DNA from: Paraburkholderia edwinii | GTDB lineage: Bacteria; Pseudomonadota; Gammaproteobacteria; Burkholderiales; Burkholderiaceae | Length of the DNA stretch: 64,000 nucleotides | Direction: 5' to 3' | NCBI RefSeq assembly: GCF_019428685.1 | Contig: NZ_CP080095.1 | Location: forward strand, 1,674,001 to 1,738,000 | In this document: positions 54,574 through 63,651 of the stretch, piece by piece | How the letters are laid out: every line of letters begins with the position of its first letter | Numbering within the stretch: position 1 is the stretch's first letter | The notes under the pieces: model-generated | Database searches by the model: none | Told to the model about the DNA's origin: nothing | The model's input: the letters and a program-made list of their open reading frames with translations, nothing else | Position numbers and translations under genes: made by a program

Positions 54574-56637
54574 TTACGAACAGAACTTCGTCAACAGGCT
54601 CATCTGCGCATTGCGCGACGACTTGCCCGGCCGGCGCCGGCGATAGTGGCCGTCGCTTTGCATGAGCCATGCAGCCTGGTTATCGCCGAGGAAAGCCGAC
54701 AGGCCTTCCGCGATTACGCGCCGCTTCAGCCGCCGGTTATTGATCGGGAACGCGACTTCGACACGGCGGAAGAAATTGCGGTCCATCCAGTCGGCGCTCG
54801 ACAGATAGACCTGTTCCTTGCCGCCATCGTAGAAATAGAAGATGCGGTGATGCTCGAGAAAGCGTCCGACGATCGAGCGCACCGTAATGTTCTCCGACAG
54901 CCCTGGTACGCCGGGCTGCAACGCACACACGCCGCGCACGATCAGATCGATCTTCACGCCCGCCTGCGACGCCTCATACAACTCGGTGATCACGGTCGGC
55001 TCGAGTAGCGCATTCATCTTCGCGACGATGCGTGCGCGCTTGCCGGCGCGCGCATGCTCGGCCTCGTTGCGAATCGCTTCGACAAGACGCGGATGCAGCG
55101 TGAACGGCGACTGCCACAGTTCGTGCAACGCCAACTCGCCGCCGATGCCGGTCAGTTGCTGGAACACGTGATGCACGTCTTCGCAGATCTTCTGATCGGC
55201 CGTCATCAAGCCGAAGTCGGTGTAAAGACGCGCGGTGCGCGGATGGTAATTGCCGGTGCCGAGGTGCACGTAGCGCTTGAGCATCGACTTGCCGGCCTCG
55301 GACACGCGCCGCACGATCAGCATCATCTTCGCGTGGCACTTGTGGCCGACCACGCCATACACGACGTGCGCGCCGACCGCTTCGAGCTGCGACGCCCAGT
55401 TGATGTTGGTTTCCTCGTCGAAGCGCGCGAGCAGTTCGACGACGACCGTCACTTCCTTGCCGTTACGCGCCGCCTGCATCAGCGCATCCATCAGCGGCGA
55501 GTCGGTGCCGGTGCGATAGATGGTCTGCTTGATCGCGACGACGTTCGGGTCCTTCGCGGCCTGCAGCAGCAACTCGAGCACCGGCTGGAAGCTTTCGTAC
55601 GGATGATGGAGCAGCACGTCGCCCTGGTCGATCACGTCGAACAGGTTCGCGCTCGTCGCGATTTGCGACGGCGTCGCCGGAATATGTGGGACGAACTTGA
55701 GGTCCGGACGGTCGACCATCTCGGGCAACTGCATCAGCCGCACAAGATTCACGGGGCCGTCGACGCGGTAGCAGTCCTTCTCCGACAGGCCGCTTTCGTC
55801 GAGGAGGCGCTGCACCATATGCGCGGGCGTATCGGCCGATACTTCGAGCCGCACCGCGTTGCCCAGATGCCGTGCCGGCAGTTCGCCCTGCAGCGCGACG
55901 CGCAGGTTCGTGATTTCGTCCTCGTCGACGAACAACTCACTGTTGCGCGTGATCCGAAACTGGTTGCAGCTGCGCACCATCAGATTCGGGAACAGCTCGT
56001 TGACGAAGCGCTGCATCAGCGAGCTCAGCAGCACGAAGCCGTGCGGATAGCCGGACAGCTCCTGCGGCATGCGCACGAGTCGCGGCAGCGCGCGCGGCGC
56101 CTGCACGATGCCCATCACCGCCTGGCGGCCGAACGCATCCTTGCCCTCGAGTTCGACGACGAAGTTCAGGCTCTTGTTCAGCACGCGCGGAAAAGGGTGC
56201 GCGGGATCGAGCCCGATCGGCGTGAGTACCGGCAGCAGTTCGTCGACGAAATAGCTGCGCGCCCATTCCGTCTGGGCTTCGCTCCACGCTTCGGTGCCGT
56301 GGAAATAGATGCCTTCGTCTTCGAGCGCGGGCAGGACCGTCTCATGCAGCATGGCGTACTGGCGGTGCACGAGTTTTTGCGCGCGTTCGGCCACGAGATC
56401 GTAGGCATGCTGTAACGACATGCCGTCCGGCGACAGCGCGCCGGGATTGTCGCGCATCTGCTCCTGCAATCCGGCCATGCGGATTTCAAAGAACTCGTCG
56501 AGGTTGCTGCTGGTAATGCAGATAAAGCGTAGACGTTCGAGCAATGGGACGGCCGGATCGGCGGCCTGCGCGAGTACGCGCTCGTTGAAACCCAGAATGC
56601 CCAGCTCGCGATTCAGAAGAGGGTAGCGGATGGACAT
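54574..56637 (-). CDS. ppk: Polyphosphate kinase 1
   Basis: The protein has 687 residues (E. coli 688). The start MSIRYPLLNRELGILGFNERVLAQA is typical; an upstream in-frame ATG at 56691 is unlikely. The two catalytic domains have PLD-like histidine motifs: the phosphorylated His in HKCHAKMMLIVRR and the second His in LEHHRIFYFYDGGKEQVYLSSADWMDRN. RYVHLGTGNYHPRTARLYTDFG is the other hallmark. It polymerises the terminal phosphate of ATP into polyphosphate, reversibly. It diverges from ppx, the degrading enzyme, so both share a 269-base control region. Confidence 0.96.
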   Translation of the reverse strand: MSIRYPLLNRELGILGFNERVLAQAADPAVPLLERLRFICITSSNLDEFFEIRMAGLQEQMRDNPGALSPDGMSLQHAYDLVAERAQKLVHRQYAMLHETVLPALEDEGIYFHGTEAWSEAQTEWARSYFVDELLPVLTPIGLDPAHPFPRVLNKSLNFVVELEGKDAFGRQAVMGIVQAPRALPRLVRMPQELSGYPHGFVLLSSLMQRFVNELFPNLMVRSCNQFRITRNSELFVDEDEITNLRVALQGELPARHLGNAVRLEVSADTPAHMVQRLLDESGLSEKDCYRVDGPVNLVRLMQLPEMVDRPDLKFVPHIPATPSQIATSANLFDVIDQGDVLLHHPYESFQPVLELLLQAAKDPNVVAIKQTIYRTGTDSPLMDALMQAARNGKEVTVVVELLARFDEETNINWASQLEAVGAHVVYGVVGHKCHAKMMLIVRRVSEAGKSMLKRYVHLGTGNYHPRTARLYTDFGLMTADQKICEDVHHVFQQLTGIGGELALHELWQSPFTLHPRLVEAIRNEAEHARAGKRARIVAKMNALLEPTVITELYEASQAGVKIDLIVRGVCALQPGVPGLSENITVRSIVGRFLEHHRIFYFYDGGKEQVYLSSADWMDRNFFRRVEVAFPINNRRLKRRVIAEGLSAFLGDNQAAWLMQSDGHYRRRRPGKSSRNAQMSLLTKFCS

Positions 56638-56755
56638 CGGCAGAGGCGATGATGCGCAATAGGATTCGAAAGGACGCTCGGAAATTCTCACAGATTGATG
56701 GTATTTTTGTGACGTTTACACATCTCTCAAATTTTATCGCTAACTGACCCACGTG

Positions 56756-56782
56756 TCGCAAATATGACGCAGGTATTTGCGA
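56756..56782. promoter_or_regulatory. Perfect dyad in the ppk-ppx divergent promoter region
   Basis: TCGCAAATA (56756-56764) and TATTTGCGA (56774-56782) form a perfect 9-bp inverted repeat with a 9-base spacer. It lies in the middle of the space between the two divergent starts and looks like a dimeric regulator site. Confidence 0.55.
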
Positions 56783-56906
56783 ACATGTCCCGGACGACCG
56801 TCCGTGAGGTGACATGATGGGAACCAGTATGCTTAAAATGGCGCCTTTCAACAGGGCGAGCGCGAGTTTGAGCGTCTCGTCCGCGCGCATGGAGTCCTCA
56901 CAATCG

Positions 56907-58418
56907 ATGGCTAACAATCCGCCATTGCTCGCATCGGTCGATCTCGGTTCGAACAGCTTCCGCCTGATCGTGGGGCGCGTCGAGGAAACCGACGCGGGCA
57001 GCCAGATCTACCAGGTCGACGCGCTGCGTGAACCAGTGCGGCTCGCCGCCGGCCTCTCGCGCGACAAGATGCTCGATCGCGCATCGCAGGTGCGTGGCTG
57101 GGATGCGCTGCGGCGCTTCGGCGAACGGTTGCGCGATTTTCATCCCGATCACGTGCGGGCCGTGGCCACAAACACGCTGCGCGTCGCGAAGAACGCGGGC
57201 GAATTTCTTGCAGAAGCGGAAGCGGCGCTCGGATTTCCGATCGAAGTGATCGCGGGCCGCGAGGAAGCGCGGCTCATCTATGCGGGTGCTGCACACTCGG
57301 TACCGGCGAGCGCGGGCAAACGGCTGGTGGTCGATATCGGCGGCGGCTCGACGGAATTCATCATCGGCTCGCATTACACACCGATCAAGATGGAAAGCCT
57401 CTATATCGGCTGCGTGAGCCATAGCCGTGCGTTCTTCCCGGCCGGCAACGTCGACGAATACACGATGCGCCAGGCGGAGCTCGCCGCGTCGCGCGAAATC
57501 CAGATCATCTCCTCGGACTATAAAAAGACCGGCTGGGAACAGGCGATCGGTTCGTCCGGCACCGCGCGGGCGCTCGCGGAACTGGTCGAGGCCAATGGCT
57601 TCAACGATGCGGGCATCACGCATGGTATTTCGCGCATCGGTCTCGAGCGCCTGAAGCGCGCGCTGATCAAGGCGGAAAACGTCAACCGGCTGAAGCTGAT
57701 TGCGCTCAAGCCCGATCGCATCCCGGTGCTCGCGGGCGGCCTGTCGATCATGCTGGCCGTGTTCGAAGAGCTCGACGTCGACTATGTGGACACGACCGAC
57801 GGCGCGCTGCGCCTCGGCGTGCTGTACGACCTGCTCGGGCGCTCGCAGCATCAGGACATGCGCACGGTCACGGTCGAAGGGTTTATGCGGCGCTATGGCG
57901 TCGATCGCGCGCAGGCGGGGCGGATCGGCGAACTGGCCATTCGCTTCTACGATCAGCTCGACGAGCCGGACCCGGAACACCGCGAGGAAAACCGGATGTT
58001 CCTCGGCTGGGCCGCTGCGCTGCACGAAATCGGGTTGTCGATTTCGCATAGCGCGTATCACAAGCATTCCGCCTATATCGCGAGCAACGCGGATATGCCA
58101 GGTTTCTCGCGCACCGATCAGGCGCGCGTCGCGGCGCTCGTGCTCGGCCATGCGGGCAAACTCGGCAAGCTCGCGCAGACACGCGACGTGGAGTGGCCGC
58201 TGCTGTTCTGTCTGCGCCTCGCGGCGCTGCTGTGCCGGCGGCGCGCCGATGTCGGACTGCCCGAAATCGTGGTTGCTCAGGCGAATGGCGGTTACGAAGT
58301 GCGTCTGCCGAATGCGTGGGTCGCGAATAATCCGTTGACCGACTACAGCCTGAGCCAGGAAGCGGCGGAGTGGGAGAAGATCCGCACGCCGTATCGGGTT
58401 GTTTATACGGATGACTAA
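56907..58418 (+). CDS. ppx: Exopolyphosphatase (Ppx/GppA family)
   Basis: The protein has 503 residues from ATG 56907 (E. coli Ppx 513); ATGs at 56889 and 56814 are alternatives. Actin-like phosphatase motifs are LASVDLGSNSFRLIVGRV, VEVIAGREEARLIY-like region (PIEVIAGREEARLIYAG), LVVDIGGGSTEFIIG and GSSGTARALAELVE. The C-terminal HD-like part has ENRMFLGWAAALHEIGLSISHSAYHKHSAYIASNADMPGFSRTDQARVAALVLGHAGK. It releases phosphate from polyphosphate ends. With ppk it sets the polyphosphate level. Confidence 0.93.
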   Translation: MANNPPLLASVDLGSNSFRLIVGRVEETDAGSQIYQVDALREPVRLAAGLSRDKMLDRASQVRGWDALRRFGERLRDFHPDHVRAVATNTLRVAKNAGEFLAEAEAALGFPIEVIAGREEARLIYAGAAHSVPASAGKRLVVDIGGGSTEFIIGSHYTPIKMESLYIGCVSHSRAFFPAGNVDEYTMRQAELAASREIQIISSDYKKTGWEQAIGSSGTARALAELVEANGFNDAGITHGISRIGLERLKRALIKAENVNRLKLIALKPDRIPVLAGGLSIMLAVFEELDVDYVDTTDGALRLGVLYDLLGRSQHQDMRTVTVEGFMRRYGVDRAQAGRIGELAIRFYDQLDEPDPEHREENRMFLGWAAALHEIGLSISHSAYHKHSAYIASNADMPGFSRTDQARVAALVLGHAGKLGKLAQTRDVEWPLLFCLRLAALLCRRRADVGLPEIVVAQANGGYEVRLPNAWVANNPLTDYSLSQEAAEWEKIRTPYRVVYTDD

Positions 58419-58515
58419 GGGACCGGCGAACGAGACTAAAACGCGCGACTAAAAAAGCGCGACGACCAGACGAATGATCGAGCGATCGCCATGCGCAGTC
58501 ACTCGCTCAGATAGC

Positions 58516-58556
58516 AAAATGGCCCGGCAAAAATTAATTTGCCGGGCCATTTTTTT
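58516..58556. terminator. Bidirectional terminator between ppx and olsB
   Basis: AAAATGGCCCGGCAAA and TTTGCCGGGCCATTTTTTT form a stem of about 14 bp with a short AT-rich loop between convergent genes. Confidence 0.92.
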
Positions 58557-58644
58557 CGCAGACACCTGGGCGTCTGCAAGGCGCGATGTTAGCGCTTGCT
58601 TGCCGCGAATACGCGACAAGCAACGGCGCTTCGGTCAATCAGCA

Positions 58645-59463
58645 TCAGCGTGGCAGTGCGTCGCCGAGGAAGTGGCGTGCATAGCGCGCGTTGATTTCCG
58701 ACAGACGGAACAGCGTCAGGAAGTCGGCTGCGTTGAAGTCGGGATCCCAGGCCGGTGCGCCGCAAATTTTGGCGCCAAGACGCAGGTAACCCTTGATCAG
58801 CGGCGGCGGTGCGACCTTCGCGCCCGTTTGCAGATCGTCGTAGGGCAGCGGCGTATGCGGGAATGCGCGGTATTCGGGCGCGGTCAGTTCCGAGTCGCGC
58901 AGCGACTTGTACAGGTTCGCCGCGTAGTGACCGCCATCGCCCATCGGCACGCTCGCGCAGCCGAGCATCGTTTCGTAGCCATTCTGCTGCATGTACGAGG
59001 CGAGGCCCGCCCACAACGACATGATCACCGAACCGCTGCGGTAGTCGGCATGCACGCAGGAACGGCCGACTTCGACCATTTTCGAACGCAGATGCGTGAG
59101 GCGCGACACGTCGAATTCGCCTTCCGCGTAGAGGCGGCCGATACGCGCTGCCTGGTGCGGCGGCAGCACGCGGTAGGTGCCGACCACTTGCAGCGTGTCG
59201 AGATCGCGCACAGTCAGGTGATCGCAATAGGCATCGAATGCGTCAACATCAAGGCCGGCGGGTCCCGTCAGACGCGCACCCATTTCGTCGGCGAACACGC
59301 GGTAACGCAGACGCTGCGCTTCGCGAAGTTCCTCATCGGAGCGGACCCACGACACTTGCAGGCGGTGTTGCGGGGTAACGGTTTCCTCGGTGCGTGGGAG
59401 ACGGCGGCGCGGCTCAAGCGGGATCGAAGCGAAGGGCAGAGTAGGCGTCGGCAGTTCTCGCAT
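58645..59463 (-). CDS. olsB: OlsB-type GNAT N-acyltransferase (ornithine lipid synthesis, probable)
   Basis: The protein has 272 residues. It carries the pattern of the PF13444 acyltransferases: EAQRLRYRVFADEMGARL, DAYCDHLTVRD, VVGTYRVLPPHQA, EVGRSCVHADYRSGSVIMSLWAGLASYMQQNGYETMLGCASV and the final PPLIKGYLRLGAKICGAPAWDPDFNAADFLTLFRLSEINARYARHFLG. In this family OlsB attaches a 3-hydroxy fatty acid from ACP to ornithine, the first step of ornithine lipids, which replace phospholipids when phosphate is low. Its place next to pho and ppk genes agrees with this. The start at 59463 is chosen because homologous-looking sequence begins there. Confidence 0.82.
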   Translation of the reverse strand: MRELPTPTLPFASIPLEPRRRLPRTEETVTPQHRLQVSWVRSDEELREAQRLRYRVFADEMGARLTGPAGLDVDAFDAYCDHLTVRDLDTLQVVGTYRVLPPHQAARIGRLYAEGEFDVSRLTHLRSKMVEVGRSCVHADYRSGSVIMSLWAGLASYMQQNGYETMLGCASVPMGDGGHYAANLYKSLRDSELTAPEYRAFPHTPLPYDDLQTGAKVAPPPLIKGYLRLGAKICGAPAWDPDFNAADFLTLFRLSEINARYARHFLGDALPR

Positions 59464-59631
59464 TGTGGCGTTCCTGGTCGAAAAGGTGAGGATTGCGCTT
59501 TGCTCGCCAATGTAGTAACGAGCAGTGACGTTTGCGTGGCAATGCTGTGACGATTCGATGACTTCGCGTAAGGTTGACACACTCCTGTTCGTATGGTTCC
59601 GGGTAAGCGGAAGATCGGAATTCCATTCAGA

Positions 59632-60090
59632 TCAGATGAGATCGGGGCTGATCGCCGCGCGCAGCACGGCTTCGAGGTCGCCGCCGCGCGCGCGGCTCTC
59701 GATCCACCAGATGCCGCCTTTCCTGATTGCCCAGCTGTCGCCGCTCTTCGCGACGAGGCGGGCGGCGACATGGCCGAGCGTTGGCTGATGGCCGACCACG
59801 ATGACGGTCGGCGCGACGCCGTCGGGCCAGCCGGCCGCACCGAGCACGTCGGACGCGCTCGCGTCGGGCGCGATTTCGCGAACCACGCGATATTGGTCGG
59901 TCAGCGTCTCGACGGTCTGGATGGTGCGCGTGGCGGGGCTGACGAGAATCACCGCGTCGTGCTCGATGCGGGCGCGCAGCCATTTGGCGCCGGCCTGCGC
60001 CTGCTTGCGGCCGCGCGGTGTCAGTTGGCGGGCGAGATCGCTCGATGCGGTGTCTTCCGCTTCGGCGTGACGCCAGAGAATCAGGTTCAT
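59632..60090 (-). CDS. sixA: SixA-type histidine phosphatase
   Basis: The protein has 152 residues (E. coli SixA 161). The RHG-type motif at the start is LILWRHAEAED, with the phosphohistidine in RHAEA. The second arginine is in VSPATRTIQTVE, and VVGHQPTLGHVAARL holds the second histidine. SixA dephosphorylates phosphohistidines, for example in ArcB or the nitrogen PTS; the target here is unknown. The upstream ATG at 60165 is less likely. It is on the minus strand, divergent from the next locus. Confidence 0.88.
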   Translation of the reverse strand: MNLILWRHAEAEDTASSDLARQLTPRGRKQAQAGAKWLRARIEHDAVILVSPATRTIQTVETLTDQYRVVREIAPDASASDVLGAAGWPDGVAPTVIVVGHQPTLGHVAARLVAKSGDSWAIRKGGIWWIESRARGGDLEAVLRAAISPDLI

Positions 60091-60382
60091 TGCATGCCTC
60101 CATAAGCTTGAATGCGCTTCAGGGCGAACGTTCGATGCGACTCGGTCGACAGGGCAATGTCGCATGCGGAATGGCGGCCGTGCAAGGGAAGGGAGGCGGT
60201 GTTGCGGGAGGACGACGTGCGGCGGGTGGAGGTTCCGCAGATGCCTCTATGTATTTGTCGGGCATATAGATTGGCTATGCCCCGCACGAAACTTGTTCCA
60301 CTTATCGCAATGGCGTACAACTCGCCATATCGCAGCGCCGTCGCATGAGCGTGTGCGCAACCCCCGGAACGAGGTGGACAGA
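60091..60382. other. Intergenic region between sixA and the reductase gene
   Basis: The 292 bases lie between divergent genes and must hold both promoters. I see no repeat, RNA gene or convincing promoter hexamers. The small reading frames here are not supported. Confidence 0.4.
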
Positions 60383-61981
60383 GTGGAGTGGAACCCATCG
60401 CGCTGGAAGCTTCGACCGTCTGCCCAAGGCATGCGGTACAAACCGTTGGGAAACAGTGGCCTCAAGGTTAGCGCGGTCGGATTCGGCACTTGCCAGTTGC
60501 GTATGGTGCCGCAACGACAGGCAGTCGAGACCTTGAAGCGAGGCTTCGAACTGGGCGTCAATTTCGTCCACACGGCCCCCGACTACGAAGGCGCGGAGGA
60601 TCTCGTCGCGCAGGCCATCGAAGAGTCGGGGCGGCGCGTGATGGTCTTTACGCAGGGATACGGCAATCCTGCCCACTTCGAATGGCTGTTCGAGATGGCC
60701 TGCTTGCGGGCTAAAAAGAAAACGTTGGACGTGTTCGGGATCGCTTGCGTCGAAGACCGCGAAAGCCTGAACGAAAACGTCTGGGGTCCGGGTGGGATGA
60801 TCGAGTTCCTGCTGCGGAAAAAACGGGAAGGGCGGCTCCGCTCGATTTTTGCGGAGAGTCACGGCACGCCCGAATACATCAGGAGACTGATCGAGTCACG
60901 CGTATTCGACTCGATCCTGCTTGCCTACAACACGCTCGGATTCCACGCGCTGTCTTACTTTCCGGAGCCGCCCGCCACATTCGAAAATGTGCCGCGAAAC
61001 AAGCTCGAAATTTTCCCCCTCGCCCGCCAGCACAATGTTTCGATCTTGCTGATGAAGTCGCTCGGCGGCGGGCTTGCGTGCCCGGGCAAAGCGTTTCCGT
61101 CGCGCGTTCGTTTTAGCGCGGAACAGAACCCGCTTGCCGCCGGCGAGATCCTGCGATATCTGCTGGAGGACCCCGATGTCACGGCAGTCGTTCCTGGGAC
61201 GGCGTCGGTCGAAGAGGCCGAGGAGAATGCAAAAGCGGGTTTTGCGGAACCGCGGATCAATGCTGAACAGGAGAAGAAAGTCGAGTCGGCAAGTGCCGGG
61301 ATGGTGCAAAGCCTGTGCACCCGGTGCGGCTACTGCGATGCGTTGTGCAGCCGGAAACTCCCTGTTTCATGGCTGTTTCGCGATGCGTATATCTCGGGTA
61401 TCGGCGCCGAGACATTCGAAACGCTCGATCGGTTGCAGTATTTTCACTTGCACCCCGACGAGGCTTCGACGTGCGGCACGTGCGACAACGTGACCTGCGA
61501 ATGCCCGGCGGGACTCGACGTCAAGCGCGAACTGATGCACGTTCACGCCGCGATGGTCGAACTCAAGCAGGCAGGCAAGCTTCCGTTGACGCCGTCCGCC
61601 ATCGCGGAACAGCAACCGCGTGGCCCGTGGAGTGCGAAGTCCATTCTGGCCGAGATTCCGGCGACGTGGAGCCGCGGCGCGTCGCAGTTGTGCCGCGTGT
61701 GGTGGGAAAACGCCGGGGCCGTGAAATGGATTCCCGCGAACCACTGGACGAAATACACGGGACTCAACCTCGTGGCGAAAATAGGTCATGCGCAACAGGC
61801 GGTGGCGTTACGCCATGAAGTGGAACCGAATACCCGCACGCATTTTTCTTTTGAAATGACGGCGCCTCGCGAACCGGGTTGTTATAGCCTCCAGCTCTTT
61901 TTGAAATCGGTTGGAACCGACATCCAGCACGCTTCTGATGAGGATCTGGAAATATGCTCATTCCCAGTCCAGGTAGAGTAG
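60383..61981 (+). CDS. Aldo-keto reductase with ferredoxin-like centre and C-terminal Ig-like domain
   Basis: The protein has 532 residues from GTG 60383 (GAGG nine bases upstream); ATG 60431 is the alternative (516 residues). The AKR barrel begins MRYKPLGNSGLKVSAVGFGTCQLR; catalytic-like Asp and Tyr lie in VNFVHTAPDYEGAEDLV. DPDVTAVVPGTASVEEAEENAKAG is the conserved C-terminal AKR part. Then CTRCGYCDALC, CGTCDNVTCECP form a Cys-rich iron-sulfur region, as in the YgfF-like/4Fe-4S AKRs. The last 100 residues (RVWWENAGAVKWIPANHW...PREPGCYSLQLFLKS) look like an Ig-like (NBR1 FW-type) domain. It overlaps the aminotransferase gene by 28 bases. Its substrate is unknown. Confidence 0.75.
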   Translation: MEWNPSRWKLRPSAQGMRYKPLGNSGLKVSAVGFGTCQLRMVPQRQAVETLKRGFELGVNFVHTAPDYEGAEDLVAQAIEESGRRVMVFTQGYGNPAHFEWLFEMACLRAKKKTLDVFGIACVEDRESLNENVWGPGGMIEFLLRKKREGRLRSIFAESHGTPEYIRRLIESRVFDSILLAYNTLGFHALSYFPEPPATFENVPRNKLEIFPLARQHNVSILLMKSLGGGLACPGKAFPSRVRFSAEQNPLAAGEILRYLLEDPDVTAVVPGTASVEEAEENAKAGFAEPRINAEQEKKVESASAGMVQSLCTRCGYCDALCSRKLPVSWLFRDAYISGIGAETFETLDRLQYFHLHPDEASTCGTCDNVTCECPAGLDVKRELMHVHAAMVELKQAGKLPLTPSAIAEQQPRGPWSAKSILAEIPATWSRGASQLCRVWWENAGAVKWIPANHWTKYTGLNLVAKIGHAQQAVALRHEVEPNTRTHFSFEMTAPREPGCYSLQLFLKSVGTDIQHASDEDLEICSFPVQVE

Positions 61982-63651
61982 TTGCCCGCGTACTCAAACG
62001 GTCCGTGCGCACCTATGCGGCCGAGTATTTCGATGTCAATCTTCCGGCGGAAATAGCGGCCGGGATGATGTGGAGTTTGCGGGTCAGTGTTCGCAACACG
62101 TCGGATTGGATCTGGGTGCGCGAGGAGCCTGAAGGAAAAAACGTGGACCTGACCGTGTGGATCGACGGTCGAATCGCGGTAACCCACGCTTTACCCGCTG
62201 CGGAAATCCACCCGGGGCAACATGTGCATGTCCGGTTGCCCTTACAGATTCCGGACTCGGCCGGTACCCATGAAATCGTGATCGACATGATCGAACAGAA
62301 TGTCGCGCGATTCCAGGACAAAGGATCGGTTCCTCACAGGCAGGCCATCAAGGTTATCGCCGCGCCGGTCACAACAAGCGCCATGCTGCAAGAAAAGGTG
62401 AACCGCATCTGCCCGTGGAACTATCAACCGTCGGGCGGACTCCAGGTCGGCGCCGGCGATGCGCGATATCCGCTATTCGTGGCTCGCTCAAAAGGATGCC
62501 GTTTCTGGGATGCGGAAGACCGCTCCTATCTCGACTATGTGATGGGTTGGGGCAGTGCATTGCTCGGATACGCGGAGCCGCGCGTGCAGTCCGCCGTGCG
62601 TAACGTGCTCGATAGCGGCGCGGTCTTGCCTTTACCGCATGCGTTGGAAGTCGAAGTCGCCGAAATGCTCACCGAAGACATTCCATGCGCCGAACGCGTC
62701 GTGTTCGGCAAGAACGGCTCGGACGCCTGTACGGTCGCCGCGCGTCTTTCACGGGCTTATACCGGTCGCAAGATCATTTTGTATTCGGGCTATCACGGTT
62801 GGCAGGACTGGTGGGTCGAACAGGTCGGATTCGAAAATTGCGGTGTGCCGGACCGCGAGGCCCCGATTATTCATCGGTTCAAATTCAATGACCGCGCCGA
62901 CTTCCAGCGACTGTTCGATCTTTATAAGCACGACCTCGCGGCTGTCATGCTGGAGCCATCAGGACCGGCCGAAGGGCCGCAAGGCTCGCCTCAGGACGCG
63001 GACCCGAGTTTCCTCCGGTTGCTTGCCGATTCGGCTCATCGCGCTGGCGCACTACTCGTCTTCGACGAAATCATGACGGGTTTCAGATATCCAGGCGGGA
63101 GCGTTCAGAAGGCGACCGGCGTGATTCCGGACCTATGCTGCCTCGGCAAGGCGCTCGGCGGCGGCATGCCGCTATCGGCCCTCGTCGGCCGCGCAGGCAT
63201 TATGGAAAGTGCGATGCACAGGACGCACTACGGGCCAACCTTCAAGGGCGAAATCTACTCGCTCGCCGCAGCGAAGGCGGCGCTGGAAATATACCGCGCC
63301 GAGCCTGTGGCTGAGCACGTATGGGCCCATGGTCAGAAGCTGCGTGAAGGGATCAATCGATTAGCCGATGAAGTGGGCGTCAATGCACGATGCGTCGGAC
63401 CGGCATTTCGTTCCACCATCGTGTTTTCGGATGACGATGTGAGCCTTGTCCGGCTCAAAAGGACGCTCTATTTCCAGGAATTGTTGAAACGCGGAATCAT
63501 GACTTATAACGGCTTCATGTTGCCCTGCTACGCCCATGATGATCGTGCGCTGGACGAAGCGCTGCAGAGCGCCGGCGAGGCGTTTGAGTGTGTCGCGCAG
63601 GCTGTGCGAAGCGGGACGCTCGAGCGCGCTATCGAGATTCCGTTACTTTGA
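61954..63651 (+). CDS. Class III aminotransferase (glutamate-1-semialdehyde type) with N-terminal Ig-like domain
   Basis: The protein has 565 residues. Residues about 30-135 (MMWSLRVSVRNTSDWIWVREEP..., IHPGQHVHVRLPLQIPDSAGTHEIVIDMIEQN) form an Ig-like domain similar to the tail of the preceding protein. From about 160 the PLP fold of the GSA-aminomutase group follows: DYVMGWGSALLGYAEPRV, FGKNGSDACTVAARLSRAYTGRKIILYSGYHGWQDWW, LLVFDEIMTGFR with the cofactor Asp and LCCLGKALGGGMPLSALVG with the PLP lysine. True HemL has 430 residues and no extra domain, so this is a special aminotransferase. It is translated together with the reductase. Confidence 0.82.
   Translation: MLIPSPGRVVARVLKRSVRTYAAEYFDVNLPAEIAAGMMWSLRVSVRNTSDWIWVREEPEGKNVDLTVWIDGRIAVTHALPAAEIHPGQHVHVRLPLQIPDSAGTHEIVIDMIEQNVARFQDKGSVPHRQAIKVIAAPVTTSAMLQEKVNRICPWNYQPSGGLQVGAGDARYPLFVARSKGCRFWDAEDRSYLDYVMGWGSALLGYAEPRVQSAVRNVLDSGAVLPLPHALEVEVAEMLTEDIPCAERVVFGKNGSDACTVAARLSRAYTGRKIILYSGYHGWQDWWVEQVGFENCGVPDREAPIIHRFKFNDRADFQRLFDLYKHDLAAVMLEPSGPAEGPQGSPQDADPSFLRLLADSAHRAGALLVFDEIMTGFRYPGGSVQKATGVIPDLCCLGKALGGGMPLSALVGRAGIMESAMHRTHYGPTFKGEIYSLAAAKAALEIYRAEPVAEHVWAHGQKLREGINRLADEVGVNARCVGPAFRSTIVFSDDDVSLVRLKRTLYFQELLKRGIMTYNGFMLPCYAHDDRALDEALQSAGEAFECVAQAVRSGTLERAIEIPLL

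Noticed and set aside
61954..63651. Aminotransferase considered as hemL (heme synthesis)
   Set aside because: It is 130 residues longer because of an Ig-like domain, and it is tied to a reductase and a radical SAM gene rather than heme genes.
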